Shown here in pieces: positions 8,053 through 16,297 of a DNA stretch of 45,028 nucleotides. The notes beneath the pieces were generated by a model. The model did not search any database. It was not told the origin of the DNA and saw nothing but the letters and a program-made list of their open reading frames with translations. How positions within the stretch are numbered: the stretch's first letter is position 1; every line of letters begins with the position of its first letter. A program made the position numbers and the translations under genes. Location: contig JAIFKM010000048.1 in assembly GCA_020049575.1 (NCBI GenBank), positions 1-45,028 of the forward strand. Direction: 5' to 3'. The stretch is from Desulfobulbaceae bacterium (GTDB lineage Bacteria > Desulfobacterota > Desulfobulbia > Desulfobulbales > Desulfocapsaceae).

Positions 8053-9072
8053 ATGGGGAAAAGCCGATTTATCGAGAATCTCAAGGAAGGAGACCGCCTT
8101 GACGATCTGTTTCTGGTTAAATCGGTAAGGATATCCGAAACCAAGGCCGGAAAGAGTTATCTCATCCTGACGGTTGTCGATCGCAGCGGCGAATTGAGCG
8201 GTCCTGTTTGGGATAACGTCGATGCTTTCCAGAAGATCTGCCTTCCCGGGGAATTCATCCAGCTGACCGGCATGGTCCAGTCGTTTCGCGAGAAATTGCA
8301 GCTGAAAGTTGAGGGTATCAGGGAAGTTGGCAGAGATCAGGTCGATCTGGCCGACTTTATTGCCGTCAGCAGCAAGGACCCGCAGCAGATGGCGGAGGAG
8401 ATTCAGCGACTGGTACGCTCGATCAAGAATCCTTATGTAAAAAAGCTGCTCAATCATTTTTTCAAACCAGGCGAGATCTGGGAGAGATTTCAGGTGGCTC
8501 CTGCTGCAAAGGGCATTCATCATGCCTACAGCGGTGGTCTCATGGAACATTCTCTATCCATGGCGCACATCGCCGAGACTCTTGCCTCACATTATGAAGG
8601 GGTTGACCGGTCCCTGCTGCTGGCCGGCGTCCTGTTGCATGATATCGGCAAGGTTGACGAGTTGGTAATGGATCTGGGTATTGTTGATTACACCGATCGA
8701 GGCCGATTGAAGGGGCATCTTGTCATCGGCAGTGAGATGGCTGCAGCTGCCGCTGCCAGAATTGCAGATTTTCCCCAGAGCTTACTGGAACAAGTGCAGC
8801 ATCTCATCCTCAGCCACCACGGCCGGCAGGAATTCGGTTCCCCCACCGTGCCCATGACCGTTGAAGCCATGATTCTCAGCTTCATTGATGATCTTGATGC
8901 CAAAATGAACATGATTGAGGGTTTGCGTCGTAAAATGCGCGGCAACCAGATGCAGTGGACGGAATACCAGCGAGCCTTGGAAAGGTTTCTTTTTTTGAAT
9001 GGTCTTGAGGATAATTGCGGTCCTGAGGAAGCGGTAAATCCCCAGCAGGTCAGGCAGCAGTCGCTTTTCTAG
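8053..9072 (+). CDS. YhaM-like 3'-5' exoribonuclease (OB-fold plus HD domain)
   Basis: Residues about 15-90 form an OB-fold nucleic-acid-binding domain (KSYLILTVVDRSGELSGPVW). An HD domain follows, with GIHHAYSGGLMEHSLSMAHIA, LLAGVLLHDIGKVDELV and LILSHHG supplying the expected metal ligands. This order and the 339-residue length match Bacillus YhaM and related 3'-5' exoribonucleases. The GGGAGAAGG ribosome-binding site overlaps the end of the ychF intergenic gap, and holB starts 1 nt after this stop, so it is part of a tight operon. Substrate preference (RNA or DNA) cannot be judged here. Confidence 0.88.
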   Translation: MGKSRFIENLKEGDRLDDLFLVKSVRISETKAGKSYLILTVVDRSGELSGPVWDNVDAFQKICLPGEFIQLTGMVQSFREKLQLKVEGIREVGRDQVDLADFIAVSSKDPQQMAEEIQRLVRSIKNPYVKKLLNHFFKPGEIWERFQVAPAAKGIHHAYSGGLMEHSLSMAHIAETLASHYEGVDRSLLLAGVLLHDIGKVDELVMDLGIVDYTDRGRLKGHLVIGSEMAAAAAARIADFPQSLLEQVQHLILSHHGRQEFGSPTVPMTVEAMILSFIDDLDAKMNMIEGLRRKMRGNQMQWTEYQRALERFLFLNGLEDNCGPEEAVNPQQVRQQSLF

Positions 9073-9073
9073 C

Positions 9074-10096
9074 ATGAAGAGGTCTGCTGATATGGCTGAC
9101 GCCGGGCAGGGTATATGCTTTACTGGACTTCTGGGACAGGATAAGGCTAAAAAGCTTATTTCGAGAACCGTTGCTGCCGGTCGATTGCCCCATGCTTTTT
9201 TGTTCAAGGGACCGGATGGTGTAGGAAAGCAGCTCTTTGCCCGAGGTCTGGCGGCTGCTTTGAACTGCCGAGATAAGAAGATTCCGGGAGCTTGCGGGGT
9301 GTGTGCCTCATGCCGCAAATTTCGTTCCGGTAATCATCCTGATTTTATGGTGGTCAGTCCTGAAAAGGGGGCGATCAAGATTGAGCAGGTGCGGCAGATG
9401 TGTCAGGCCCTGAGCTATCCTCCCTATGAATCCGCCATCCGGGTTGTGCTGCTGGAAGACGTCCATGCCATGCGGGCCGAGGCAGGGAACAGTCTATTGA
9501 AGACCCTGGAGGAACCGCCGGTCGATAATCTTCTGATATTGACCGCAGATTCCTCACGGGACGTTCTTCCGACCATCGCCTCGCGCTGCCAGATTATCCC
9601 CTTCCATGCCTTGACTGAAGAAGACACGGCCAGAATATTGACGGAAATGCCCGGCCAGCCGGATTCACAGACGGCCCATCTGCTCGCCAGGCTGGCGGAA
9701 GGGAGTCCAGGCCGGGCAGGGATGTTTTTAAAAACCAATATGGTTGGCATCCTCAAAGAAGTTGTGGCCGTTATTGCTGATCCGAATCTTGATGCTGATC
9801 GGGATCTGGGCATCCTGCTGCAGAAAGCTGAGGTGATGGCCGACCTCAAGGAGAATCTACCGCCGTTTCTTGGCCTGTTGAAACTCTGGCTGCGGGATCA
9901 GCTGATGTATGTCAGCCAGTTGCCGGAGCGCTGCGGCAGTGAGGGACTGACCCGTGGAGATGATTCATTTCGTCGGAAAATGCAAAGCACCAAACAGATT
10001 TTTTCCCGACTGCAGGCTGTCGGCAGGGCTGAGATGGAACTGGGGCGTAATTGTAACCGCAGCCTGGTGTGTGAAAACCTTGTGTTCAACCTATAG
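9074..10096 (+). CDS. holB: DNA polymerase III delta' subunit
   Basis: The clamp-loader ATPase-like subunit has LLGQDKAKKLISRTVAAGRLPHAFL near the start. A Walker A-like GPDGVGKQ is followed by zinc-binding cysteines (CGVCASCRKF plus an upstream Cys), EAGNSLLKTLEEP, and the SRC motif in IASRCQIIPF. The 340 residues fit the family. The start at 9074 lies 1 nt after the previous stop; an internal ATG at 9092 preceded by AAGAGG is a reasonable alternative. The order holB-ricT-metG is also seen in Firmicutes and other lineages and supports the call. Confidence 0.93.
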   Translation: MKRSADMADAGQGICFTGLLGQDKAKKLISRTVAAGRLPHAFLFKGPDGVGKQLFARGLAAALNCRDKKIPGACGVCASCRKFRSGNHPDFMVVSPEKGAIKIEQVRQMCQALSYPPYESAIRVVLLEDVHAMRAEAGNSLLKTLEEPPVDNLLILTADSSRDVLPTIASRCQIIPFHALTEEDTARILTEMPGQPDSQTAHLLARLAEGSPGRAGMFLKTNMVGILKEVVAVIADPNLDADRDLGILLQKAEVMADLKENLPPFLGLLKLWLRDQLMYVSQLPERCGSEGLTRGDDSFRRKMQSTKQIFSRLQAVGRAEMELGRNCNRSLVCENLVFNL

Positions 10097-10197
10097 TACC
10101 ATGGGTTTGCTGCCTTTTATATGCTTGCCGACATACCTGCTTCTCTGGTTGTGTCTGTGTGGGATACTACGATTGAAACTTTTTTTATTCTGAAATT

Positions 10198-11127
10198 ATG
10201 ACAGAAATTCAAGAAGAAGGACCTGCTGTATTGTCCCCTCATGATCCTGCGGATGTCTTTTATCATATCCGCTTCCGGGAGGATGGCCAGCAATTCACCG
10301 CAGCTGCCTCAATTGCCGGGCTTCGTCGTGATACGGTGGTGATGGTCAAGACCGATCACGGATTGGAACCTGCGCTGATCAAAGAGACTGCCCCTCCCTG
10401 TATGTGCAGCGAAAAACCGCGCCAGGCCTCATTTGAAATCGTCAAAGAGCTTGGTCAGGAGGACTTGGAGCGCTATACGCACCTCCTCGAACAGGAAAAG
10501 CATGCTTTCAATGCCTGTGTCTCATTGATAGAGAAACATGACTTGGATATGAGCCTTGTGCGGGTGGAGAGGTTCTTCAACGGCAGCAAGATGATCTTTT
10601 TCTTTACCGCAGATAACCGGGTGGATTTCCGGAATCTGGTCAAGGATCTGGTGCAGGAATTCCGTACCCGCGTAGAGATGCGGCAGGTCGGTGTGAGACA
10701 CGAAACCAAGATGCTCGGTGGTCTCGGGACCTGTGGTCGGGAACTCTGCTGTTCTTCCTTTATCAAGAAATTTGACTCCGTCTCGATCAAGATGGCCAAA
10801 GAGCAGGATCTGCCGCTCAATCCCTCAAAAATTTCCGGTCTCTGTAATCGCCTGTTATGCTGTCTTACCTATGAGTACGACACCTATCGCAGGCAGCGAA
10901 AGGGGATGCCGAAAATTGGTAAAAAGATCAAGATCGGGGATGAATATTTCCTTGTCAAACGACAGAATCCATTGCAGGAGTCAATAGTTGTGAGTAATGA
11001 AAAAGGCGAGGACACTTTGCTGCAAAAGGATGAGTGGAGTGTTTCCGAGCTACCGAAAACCGAGAACTTCGACAAGGTGGAGAAAATTGAAAGGACGTTC
11101 AAAAAAGAAAGAAAAGGCAGGGAATAA
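10198..11127 (+). CDS. ricT: PSP1-domain protein, RicT/YaaT family
   Basis: The 309-residue protein contains the PSP1 C-terminal domain with LGGLGTCGRELCCSSF and SGLCNRLLCCLTYEYDTYR. These conserved cysteines characterise the RicT (YaaT) family. In Bacillus, RicT joins RicA and RicF in an Fe-S-containing complex that influences RNase Y and sporulation; no RicA or RicF homologue is in this window. The gene lies between holB and metG as in many genomes. The ATG at 10198 has no obvious ribosome-binding site; a T-rich stretch precedes it. The charged C-terminal tail (KKERKGRE) looks disordered. Confidence 0.9.
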   Translation: MTEIQEEGPAVLSPHDPADVFYHIRFREDGQQFTAAASIAGLRRDTVVMVKTDHGLEPALIKETAPPCMCSEKPRQASFEIVKELGQEDLERYTHLLEQEKHAFNACVSLIEKHDLDMSLVRVERFFNGSKMIFFFTADNRVDFRNLVKDLVQEFRTRVEMRQVGVRHETKMLGGLGTCGRELCCSSFIKKFDSVSIKMAKEQDLPLNPSKISGLCNRLLCCLTYEYDTYRRQRKGMPKIGKKIKIGDEYFLVKRQNPLQESIVVSNEKGEDTLLQKDEWSVSELPKTENFDKVEKIERTFKKERKGRE

Positions 11128-11174
11128 TAACATCAATCTTAAACCTGTCTCTTTTGCCGCCAGTGTGATGACAT

Positions 11175-13112
11175 ATGAATACCTATATAACAACTCCTAT
11201 CTATTACGTTAATGCCCAGCCGCATCTAGGCCATGCCTATACCACAATCGTGGCGGATACCTACAGCCGTTTCCGCAGACTGGCCGGGGCAACGGTACGA
11301 TTCCAGACCGGCACCGATGAGCACGGAGACAAGATCGCAGAGGCGGCGGCAAAAGAAGATGTCCCGCCAAAAGAATATGCCGACCGGATCAGTCGACTCT
11401 TTCAGGATACCTGGCCGCTCCTCGAGGTTCAGCCGGACAACTTTATCCGCACTACCGATCCCGGCCACGTGGCCACTGTCCAGTCGATCCTGCAGAAGGT
11501 GCATGACAGCGGTGATATCTATTTCGATGAGTACTCAGGCCTGTATTGCCGTGGCTGTGAGAGATTCCTGACGGAAAAGGAACTGGTCGACGGACTCTGT
11601 CCGGACCATCAGGTCCCGCCGCAGGAGATTGCCGAGCAGAATTATTTTTTCCGTATGTCCCGCTATCAGCAGAGATTGATTGAGCACATTGAGGAGAACC
11701 CGGATTTTATAACTCCGGAGCGCTACCGCAATGAAGTCCTTTCCTTTCTATCCGAACCGCTTGAGGATCTGTGCATTTCCCGGCCGAAATCGCGCCTGAC
11801 CTGGGGTATCGAACTGCCGTTTGATGCCAACTTTGTCACCTATGTCTGGTTTGATGCCCTCATCAACTACCTGAGCGGTCTGGACTATCCGGATGGGGAA
11901 GATTTTGACCGCTTCTGGTCTGTCGCCGAACATGTAATCGCCAAAGACATACTCAAACCTCATGCCATCTACTGGCCGACCATGCTGATGTCCATGGGGC
12001 TGCCCCTGTATAAAAAACTTCATGTGCATGGTTACTGGAATGTGGATGACACCAAGATGTCCAAGAGTATCGGTAACGTGGTGCGTCCCGCGCAGTTGAT
12101 CGAGGAGTACGGCGTTGATACCCTGCGCTACTTTACCTTGCGCGAGATGTCTTTTGGCTTGGATGCCTCGTTCAGCAGTGATGCTATCATTGCGCGCAAG
12201 AATTCAGATCTTGCAAATGATATAGGAAATCTTTTCAGCAGATCGATAGCCATGCTGCAGAAGTATACCGAGGGCCGGATTCCCACTCCCGGCCCGGCAG
12301 GCCCAGCTGACTTGCTACTGCAGAAGACCACTGAACAGATGCTTGAGATATATACGGAAGAGATGGCAAATTTCCAGTTTCATCGAGCCTTGCAAGCGGT
12401 GTGGGAGGTTATCAGTTCCGCAAACAAATATATAGTGACCAATGAGCCCTGGACCCTGGCGCGGGAAAGCAGCAACAGCAAGCGCCTCGCTACTGTATTG
12501 TATACTCTTTCCGAATGTCTGCGTCTTCTGGCCATGGTTCTCGGGCCTGTTATGCCGGGTGCGGCTGCGAAGATGGTTTTCGGTTTGGGGCTGGAAACCG
12601 GCAGCAATCTTGTATCCGACCTGGAGCGGGGTGGACGATGGGGGCTTCTACCGGCGGGCACCGTCCTGCGGCCGATTGAACCGCTCTTTCCGCGGATGGA
12701 AAGACAGCAGGTCAAGGAGACCGAGAAAACGGTAAAAATAGTCAGCAAAGGCGATCCAGCTCAATCGGAGACAGACTTTGGTTTGATTACCTTCGACCAG
12801 TTCCAGAAAGTTGATCTCCGGGTTGCCGAGATAGTGGCGGCGGAACGTGTAAAAAAATCGGAGAAACTGTTAAAGCTTACGGTGATGGCTCCAGAAAGAA
12901 GAACCATTATGGCCGGAATAGCTGAATCCTATGCGCCGGAAGAACTGATTGGCTGCCAGGTCCTGATAGTGGCAAATATGAAGCCGGCAAAACTAATGGG
13001 TATCCCGTCCCAGGGCATGGTGTTGGCGGCCAGAGCCATGGTAGACGGCAAAGAACGGCTGGTATTGTCTACCGTCAGCAAAACGGTGCCGACCGGAAGC
13101 AGAGTTGCTTGA
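11175..13112 (+). CDS. metG: Methionyl-tRNA synthetase
   Basis: This class I synthetase charges tRNA-Met. The HIGH-equivalent is HLGH in TTPIYYVNAQPHLGHAYTT. A zinc-knuckle insertion contains CRGCERFLTEKELVDGLC, with PDH after the third cysteine, so one ligand may be His. KMSKS lies at residues 294-298. The C-terminal 110 or so residues form the Trbp111-like tRNA-binding/dimerisation domain (FDQFQKVDLRVAEIVAAE). The 645-residue length matches the long bacterial form. It begins 47 nt after ricT and is probably in the same operon; yggT follows by 16 nt. Confidence 0.97.
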   Translation: MNTYITTPIYYVNAQPHLGHAYTTIVADTYSRFRRLAGATVRFQTGTDEHGDKIAEAAAKEDVPPKEYADRISRLFQDTWPLLEVQPDNFIRTTDPGHVATVQSILQKVHDSGDIYFDEYSGLYCRGCERFLTEKELVDGLCPDHQVPPQEIAEQNYFFRMSRYQQRLIEHIEENPDFITPERYRNEVLSFLSEPLEDLCISRPKSRLTWGIELPFDANFVTYVWFDALINYLSGLDYPDGEDFDRFWSVAEHVIAKDILKPHAIYWPTMLMSMGLPLYKKLHVHGYWNVDDTKMSKSIGNVVRPAQLIEEYGVDTLRYFTLREMSFGLDASFSSDAIIARKNSDLANDIGNLFSRSIAMLQKYTEGRIPTPGPAGPADLLLQKTTEQMLEIYTEEMANFQFHRALQAVWEVISSANKYIVTNEPWTLARESSNSKRLATVLYTLSECLRLLAMVLGPVMPGAAAKMVFGLGLETGSNLVSDLERGGRWGLLPAGTVLRPIEPLFPRMERQQVKETEKTVKIVSKGDPAQSETDFGLITFDQFQKVDLRVAEIVAAERVKKSEKLLKLTVMAPERRTIMAGIAESYAPEELIGCQVLIVANMKPAKLMGIPSQGMVLAARAMVDGKERLVLSTVSKTVPTGSRVA

Positions 13113-13128
13113 AAAGAGAGGATTTTTT

Positions 13129-13428
13129 ATGTTTGTAATAAATAATTTTATGATGGCCCTGGCTCAACTCGTGGAATTTCTTCTAGTCGCCTACATGTGG
13201 ATTGTCATCGGTCGGGCGGTAATATCTTGGGTTAACGCTGATCCGGGAAATCCGATTGTTCGGTTCCTCTACGAGGTTACAGAGCCTTTACTGAGTCGAA
13301 TACGGCGTATGCTGCCAATCAGCATGGGCAGTATTGATTTCTCACCTATGATTCTCATACTGGCGATCATGTTTCTCCAGAATTTTTTGGTTCCGACCTT
13401 GAAGCGTCTGGCCATGGGACTGCAGTAA
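13129..13428 (+). CDS. yggT: YggT family membrane protein
   Basis: The 99-residue protein has two hydrophobic spans (about 8-28 and 65-90) and the family motif WIVIGRAVISWVNADPGNP, followed by RFLYEVTEPLLSRIRRMLP. YggT proteins are small inner-membrane proteins found near cell-division genes and implicated in envelope or osmotic phenotypes; the mechanism is unclear. The ATG at 13129 is preceded by GAGAGG. A longer frame from a TTG at 13105 would overlap the metG end and is less likely. The order yggT, DivIVA-domain gene, yggU is a recurrent division-associated neighbourhood. Confidence 0.9.
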   Translation: MFVINNFMMALAQLVEFLLVAYMWIVIGRAVISWVNADPGNPIVRFLYEVTEPLLSRIRRMLPISMGSIDFSPMILILAIMFLQNFLVPTLKRLAMGLQ

Positions 13429-13478
13429 CCGCTATCCTCGGAATAAAAATCTCTTCCCTTAACGCATGGAGCGCTCAT

Positions 13479-14399
13479 ATGTCAATTACTCCACAAGCTA
13501 TTAAAGATCAGGAATTTCAGGTAAAATTTAGAGGATACGATACTCTTGAAGTGAAAGCCTATCTTGAGCTTCTCGCTGAAGAATTCTTTGAATTGCATGA
13601 ACAGAACAGGAAAATGGCTGAGGAGGGTGCCGGCCTTGCCAGTGATGTAGAAACACTGCAGCGAGAGAAGGAGGAGGCTCAGCGAGATGGCAGAAAAAGG
13701 ATCGAAGAGCTTGAAAACCTCAAAGATGAGATCAAACGCCAGCAGAATCAGACCATTGCGCTGCAGAAAGAAGTTGACGAGTTGCGTGGCAAACTCGATA
13801 GCAGTCTAAAAGAAACAGAGCTTGCAAAAGAGATGGTTGAATCTGCAGAAGAACGAATGAAATCAGAGCAGGCCATTGCTGCCGCAAAAATGCAGGAAGA
13901 ACGCGATGAAGCAGAAGCGAGAAGAGTAGCCGAGAACGAAAGTGCGCAGCAGATTCGCTTGGAAATCGAAAAGCTTCGACATGAGTTGAAAATTCTAGAG
14001 GAGCAGAACAGGGAGTTGAAAAAAGGCGAAGCCGATTTCAAGACAGCGATTGTAGCTGCCCAGAAATTCTCTGAGGATCTGAAGAAGCGAGCAGAAAAAG
14101 AGGCCAGACAGATAATGGAGAGAGCCAAAACGGATGTCGAGAATTTCCGAAAGCAGGCCCATGAGGAGTTATCTCGACTGCCTGTTGAAATCGAGAAGCT
14201 GCATAAAAAAAGGAATGAGATCCGTGACGAATTGAAAATGGTTCTGCAGAGTTATTTGCATAACGTCGATATTTTTTCAGAAGTTAAAGAGGCCGAACGG
14301 GAAGAGGATCTGTCGGAATTGTTTCAATCCATCCAGTTACCCGATGATAGTGAAATTGACCACACAGACGTGGAAGACCTCAATCTCAAGCTGGCCTGA
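13479..14399 (+). CDS. DivIVA-domain coiled-coil protein
   Basis: The first 50 residues (ITPQAIKDQEFQVKFRGYD, then EVKAYLELLAEEFFEL) form a DivIVA N-terminal domain, which binds curved membrane. Residues about 50-260 are heptad-rich and charged, predicting a long coiled coil. The acidic C-terminus may be a partner-binding tail. At 306 residues it is longer than Bacillus DivIVA. In Gram-positives such proteins mark poles and septa; in Desulfobacterota the role is inferred. Its neighbours yggT and yggU are the usual partners. Confidence 0.88.
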   Translation: MSITPQAIKDQEFQVKFRGYDTLEVKAYLELLAEEFFELHEQNRKMAEEGAGLASDVETLQREKEEAQRDGRKRIEELENLKDEIKRQQNQTIALQKEVDELRGKLDSSLKETELAKEMVESAEERMKSEQAIAAAKMQEERDEAEARRVAENESAQQIRLEIEKLRHELKILEEQNRELKKGEADFKTAIVAAQKFSEDLKKRAEKEARQIMERAKTDVENFRKQAHEELSRLPVEIEKLHKKRNEIRDELKMVLQSYLHNVDIFSEVKEAEREEDLSELFQSIQLPDDSEIDHTDVEDLNLKLA

Positions 14400-14469
14400 G
14401 GGATCAGGAAGGATGCTGCGGCTCTTGTATTTTGATGATTTTCTCAACAAAACAGCAGCATGAAGATAT

Positions 14470-14808
14470 ATGTCCTATCTGAGCGTACAGAAAGACGGGT
14501 CGATCCAGTTGAGGATTTACGTGCAGCCTAAAGCCTCTCGCAACGGTTTGGTCGGGATGCATGACGGCTATCTCAAGCTGGCGATTTCATCTCCTCCGGT
14601 TGATGATAAGGCCAACAAATCTGTTATCTCGTTTTTTGCTGAATTTTTTCAGGTATCATCCAAGGAAATTGTCTTGTGTTCTGGGAGAAAATCTCGGAAA
14701 AAACAATTTGTCATTGGTTCGACGGATGAGGTTACCATCCGCCGTCTAGTTGAGGCAGCTCTTGCACGAGCGGAAAATAAACGGGCTGAAGGAGAGGGGC
14801 ATCTATGA
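14470..14808 (+). CDS. yggU: YggU/DUF167 family protein
   Basis: This is a 112-residue small conserved protein with the DUF167 signature: RIYVQPKASRNGLVG, LKLAISSPPVDDKANKSVI and SGRKSRKKQFVI. The family is widespread and its structure is known, but the function is not settled. The last four bases overlap the tpiA-like start (ATGA), implying translational coupling. The spacing after the DivIVA-domain gene is 70 nt. Confidence 0.92.
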   Translation: MSYLSVQKDGSIQLRIYVQPKASRNGLVGMHDGYLKLAISSPPVDDKANKSVISFFAEFFQVSSKEIVLCSGRKSRKKQFVIGSTDEVTIRRLVEAALARAENKRAEGEGHL

Positions 14809-15512
14809 AACGCTTCGTTGTCGCCAATTGGAAATGTCATAAAAATCTGGAAGATGCCTGTCGATGGTTTGATATCTTTGCTTCAACCTATCAGGCAAAT
14901 GCAGACATCGAGGTAATCGTCGCCCCTTCCTTCATTTGTATGGAGAATCTCGCTTCGCATGTGCGCAAACTGCAGCTGGAAAATGTCTATCTAGCCGCCC
15001 AGGATATATCTCCTTTCCCCAAAGGTGGTTATACCGGAGCAATTGCCGCTGATATGCTGCGGGGGATTGCTCATTATGTCATTGTTGGGCATTCCGAGCG
15101 ACGGCGCTATTTCCACGAGACAAATCAGGATGTTGTGAACAAGGTGCACGAGGCGGTGGATTTCGGTCTGCGTCCGATCCTTTGTCTTGATCAATCCTAT
15201 GCGATGTCACAACTCTCGCCGCTGACGGGTATTGACTGTGAGAAGATGATTATCGCTTATTGTCCGGTCGATGCGGTAACCTTCCGGATACCCGAATCTC
15301 CGGAGAAGGTCAAAGAAGCGATTGGATTTATATCAAATCTTCATCCGAATCGGGCATTGATCTATGGCGGCTCGGTTTATCCCGACAACGTTCGAGATTA
15401 TTTTCAGATTCCTGGCCTTTCTGGGGTTATCGTCGGATCTGCCAGCCTTGAGGCCGAGTCATTTGCGGCAATCTGCAGAGAGGCGCGGGAGGCAGGCCCC
15501 GTTCTGTCGTAG
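14805..15512 (+). CDS. tpiA: Triosephosphate isomerase homologue lacking the usual catalytic glutamate
   Basis: The 235-residue TIM-barrel protein keeps many TIM landmarks: VANWKCHK with Asn8 and Lys10, GHSERR with His96, ILC, and the phosphate-binding YGGSV and GVIVGSASLEAESF. In place of the catalytic AYEPVWAIGTG segment it has AYCPVDAVTFRI, so the general base is Cys153 and the loop-6 lid sequence is lost. The protein is also slightly shorter than the usual 250. It may be a repurposed or inactive TIM, or an unusual variant; ordinary isomerase activity is doubtful by family knowledge. It overlaps yggU by 4 nt. If this is the only copy in the genome, the unusual active site would have to work. 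Confidence 0.85.
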   Translation: MKRFVVANWKCHKNLEDACRWFDIFASTYQANADIEVIVAPSFICMENLASHVRKLQLENVYLAAQDISPFPKGGYTGAIAADMLRGIAHYVIVGHSERRRYFHETNQDVVNKVHEAVDFGLRPILCLDQSYAMSQLSPLTGIDCEKMIIAYCPVDAVTFRIPESPEKVKEAIGFISNLHPNRALIYGGSVYPDNVRDYFQIPGLSGVIVGSASLEAESFAAICREAREAGPVLS

Positions 15513-15570
15513 CTGCAAAAAAAGCCACGAATAGGTGGCGTACCAGTAAATCCTTAGGTGAGATAAAAAA

Positions 15571-16257
15571 ATGTTCAACGCTGAGAAATTATTAGGTCAG
15601 GTTATTGGCGGGGTGCTCGGGCATGGTGGCAAGAAAAAGAAGAAAAACAGTCTTCTCGGGGGATTATCATCCGGCGCAGGATTGATGACGGCGATAGGGC
15701 TGGCCGTCGGGGCCTATGAGATTCTCAAGGATAAAAACAGCGGCCAGGCTCCTGCTCCGCAGAATTATGCTCCAGGGCACTCTACGCCGCCACCTCCGCC
15801 TCCGTGGGGGCAGGCCGCAAACACGATGCCCCCCCCACCGCTCCCGTCGGAAGCAACTGCTGTGGCAGCACCGACGGCAATCGCTCAAGTGTCGGGTGAT
15901 CCGGGCAGTGATGAACTAGCCCGCCGGATGATTCAGGTGATGATCGCCGCGGCATGCGCTGATGGAGCGATGGACGAGCAGGAGGAGAAGGCCATTCTCG
16001 ATAAGCTTCGCGACATCGAGCTCTCCCAGGAAGAAAAGATGTTCATGCTCGAAGAACTCCATCATCCCAAAGATATCGCCACATTGACAGCGGGAATCAG
16101 TCAACCCTCAGTTGCCAAGGCCATGTACATGCTGGCTGTTTCTGCCGTTGCCATTGATACTGAGAAAGAGCGAAGCTGGCTTGATGAACTGGCGCGGAGC
16201 CTAGGGCTCAGTCCGGCCATCCAGAAGTTTATCGAAGACCAACAGGCAGACTCCTGA
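15571..16257 (+). CDS. DUF533/YebE-like TerB-fold protein
   Basis: The 228-residue protein has an N-terminal Lys-rich and Gly-rich segment with a hydrophobic stretch (LMTAIGLAVGAYEIL). A Pro-rich linker around residues 65-95 is encoded partly by a C8 run at 15829-15836. The C-terminal helical domain (MIQVMIAAACADGAMDEQEE, then MYMLAVSAVAIDTEKERSWL) resembles the tellurite-resistance TerB fold and DUF533. The function is unknown; E. coli YebE is an envelope-stress-responsive member. An AGGTGAG ribosome-binding site precedes the ATG. It follows the tpiA-like gene by 58 nt and converges with the ABC1-kinase gene. Confidence 0.82.
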   Translation: MFNAEKLLGQVIGGVLGHGGKKKKKNSLLGGLSSGAGLMTAIGLAVGAYEILKDKNSGQAPAPQNYAPGHSTPPPPPPWGQAANTMPPPPLPSEATAVAAPTAIAQVSGDPGSDELARRMIQVMIAAACADGAMDEQEEKAILDKLRDIELSQEEKMFMLEELHHPKDIATLTAGISQPSVAKAMYMLAVSAVAIDTEKERSWLDELARSLGLSPAIQKFIEDQQADS

Positions 16258-16297
16258 GAAGCCTTGGGATATTTCTCGGGATCACGCCTGGTCCGGG

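Noticed and set aside
15517-15539. Terminator-like hairpin on the minus strand (GCCAC/GTGGC followed by seven T)
   Set aside because: The stem is only five pairs and no minus-strand gene ends there; on the plus strand it has no T tract. Probably chance, possibly an antisense insulator.
15829-15836. C8 run inside the DUF533 gene as a phase-variation switch
   Set aside because: It encodes part of a Pro-rich linker in an intact frame; without length variation in reads there is no support.
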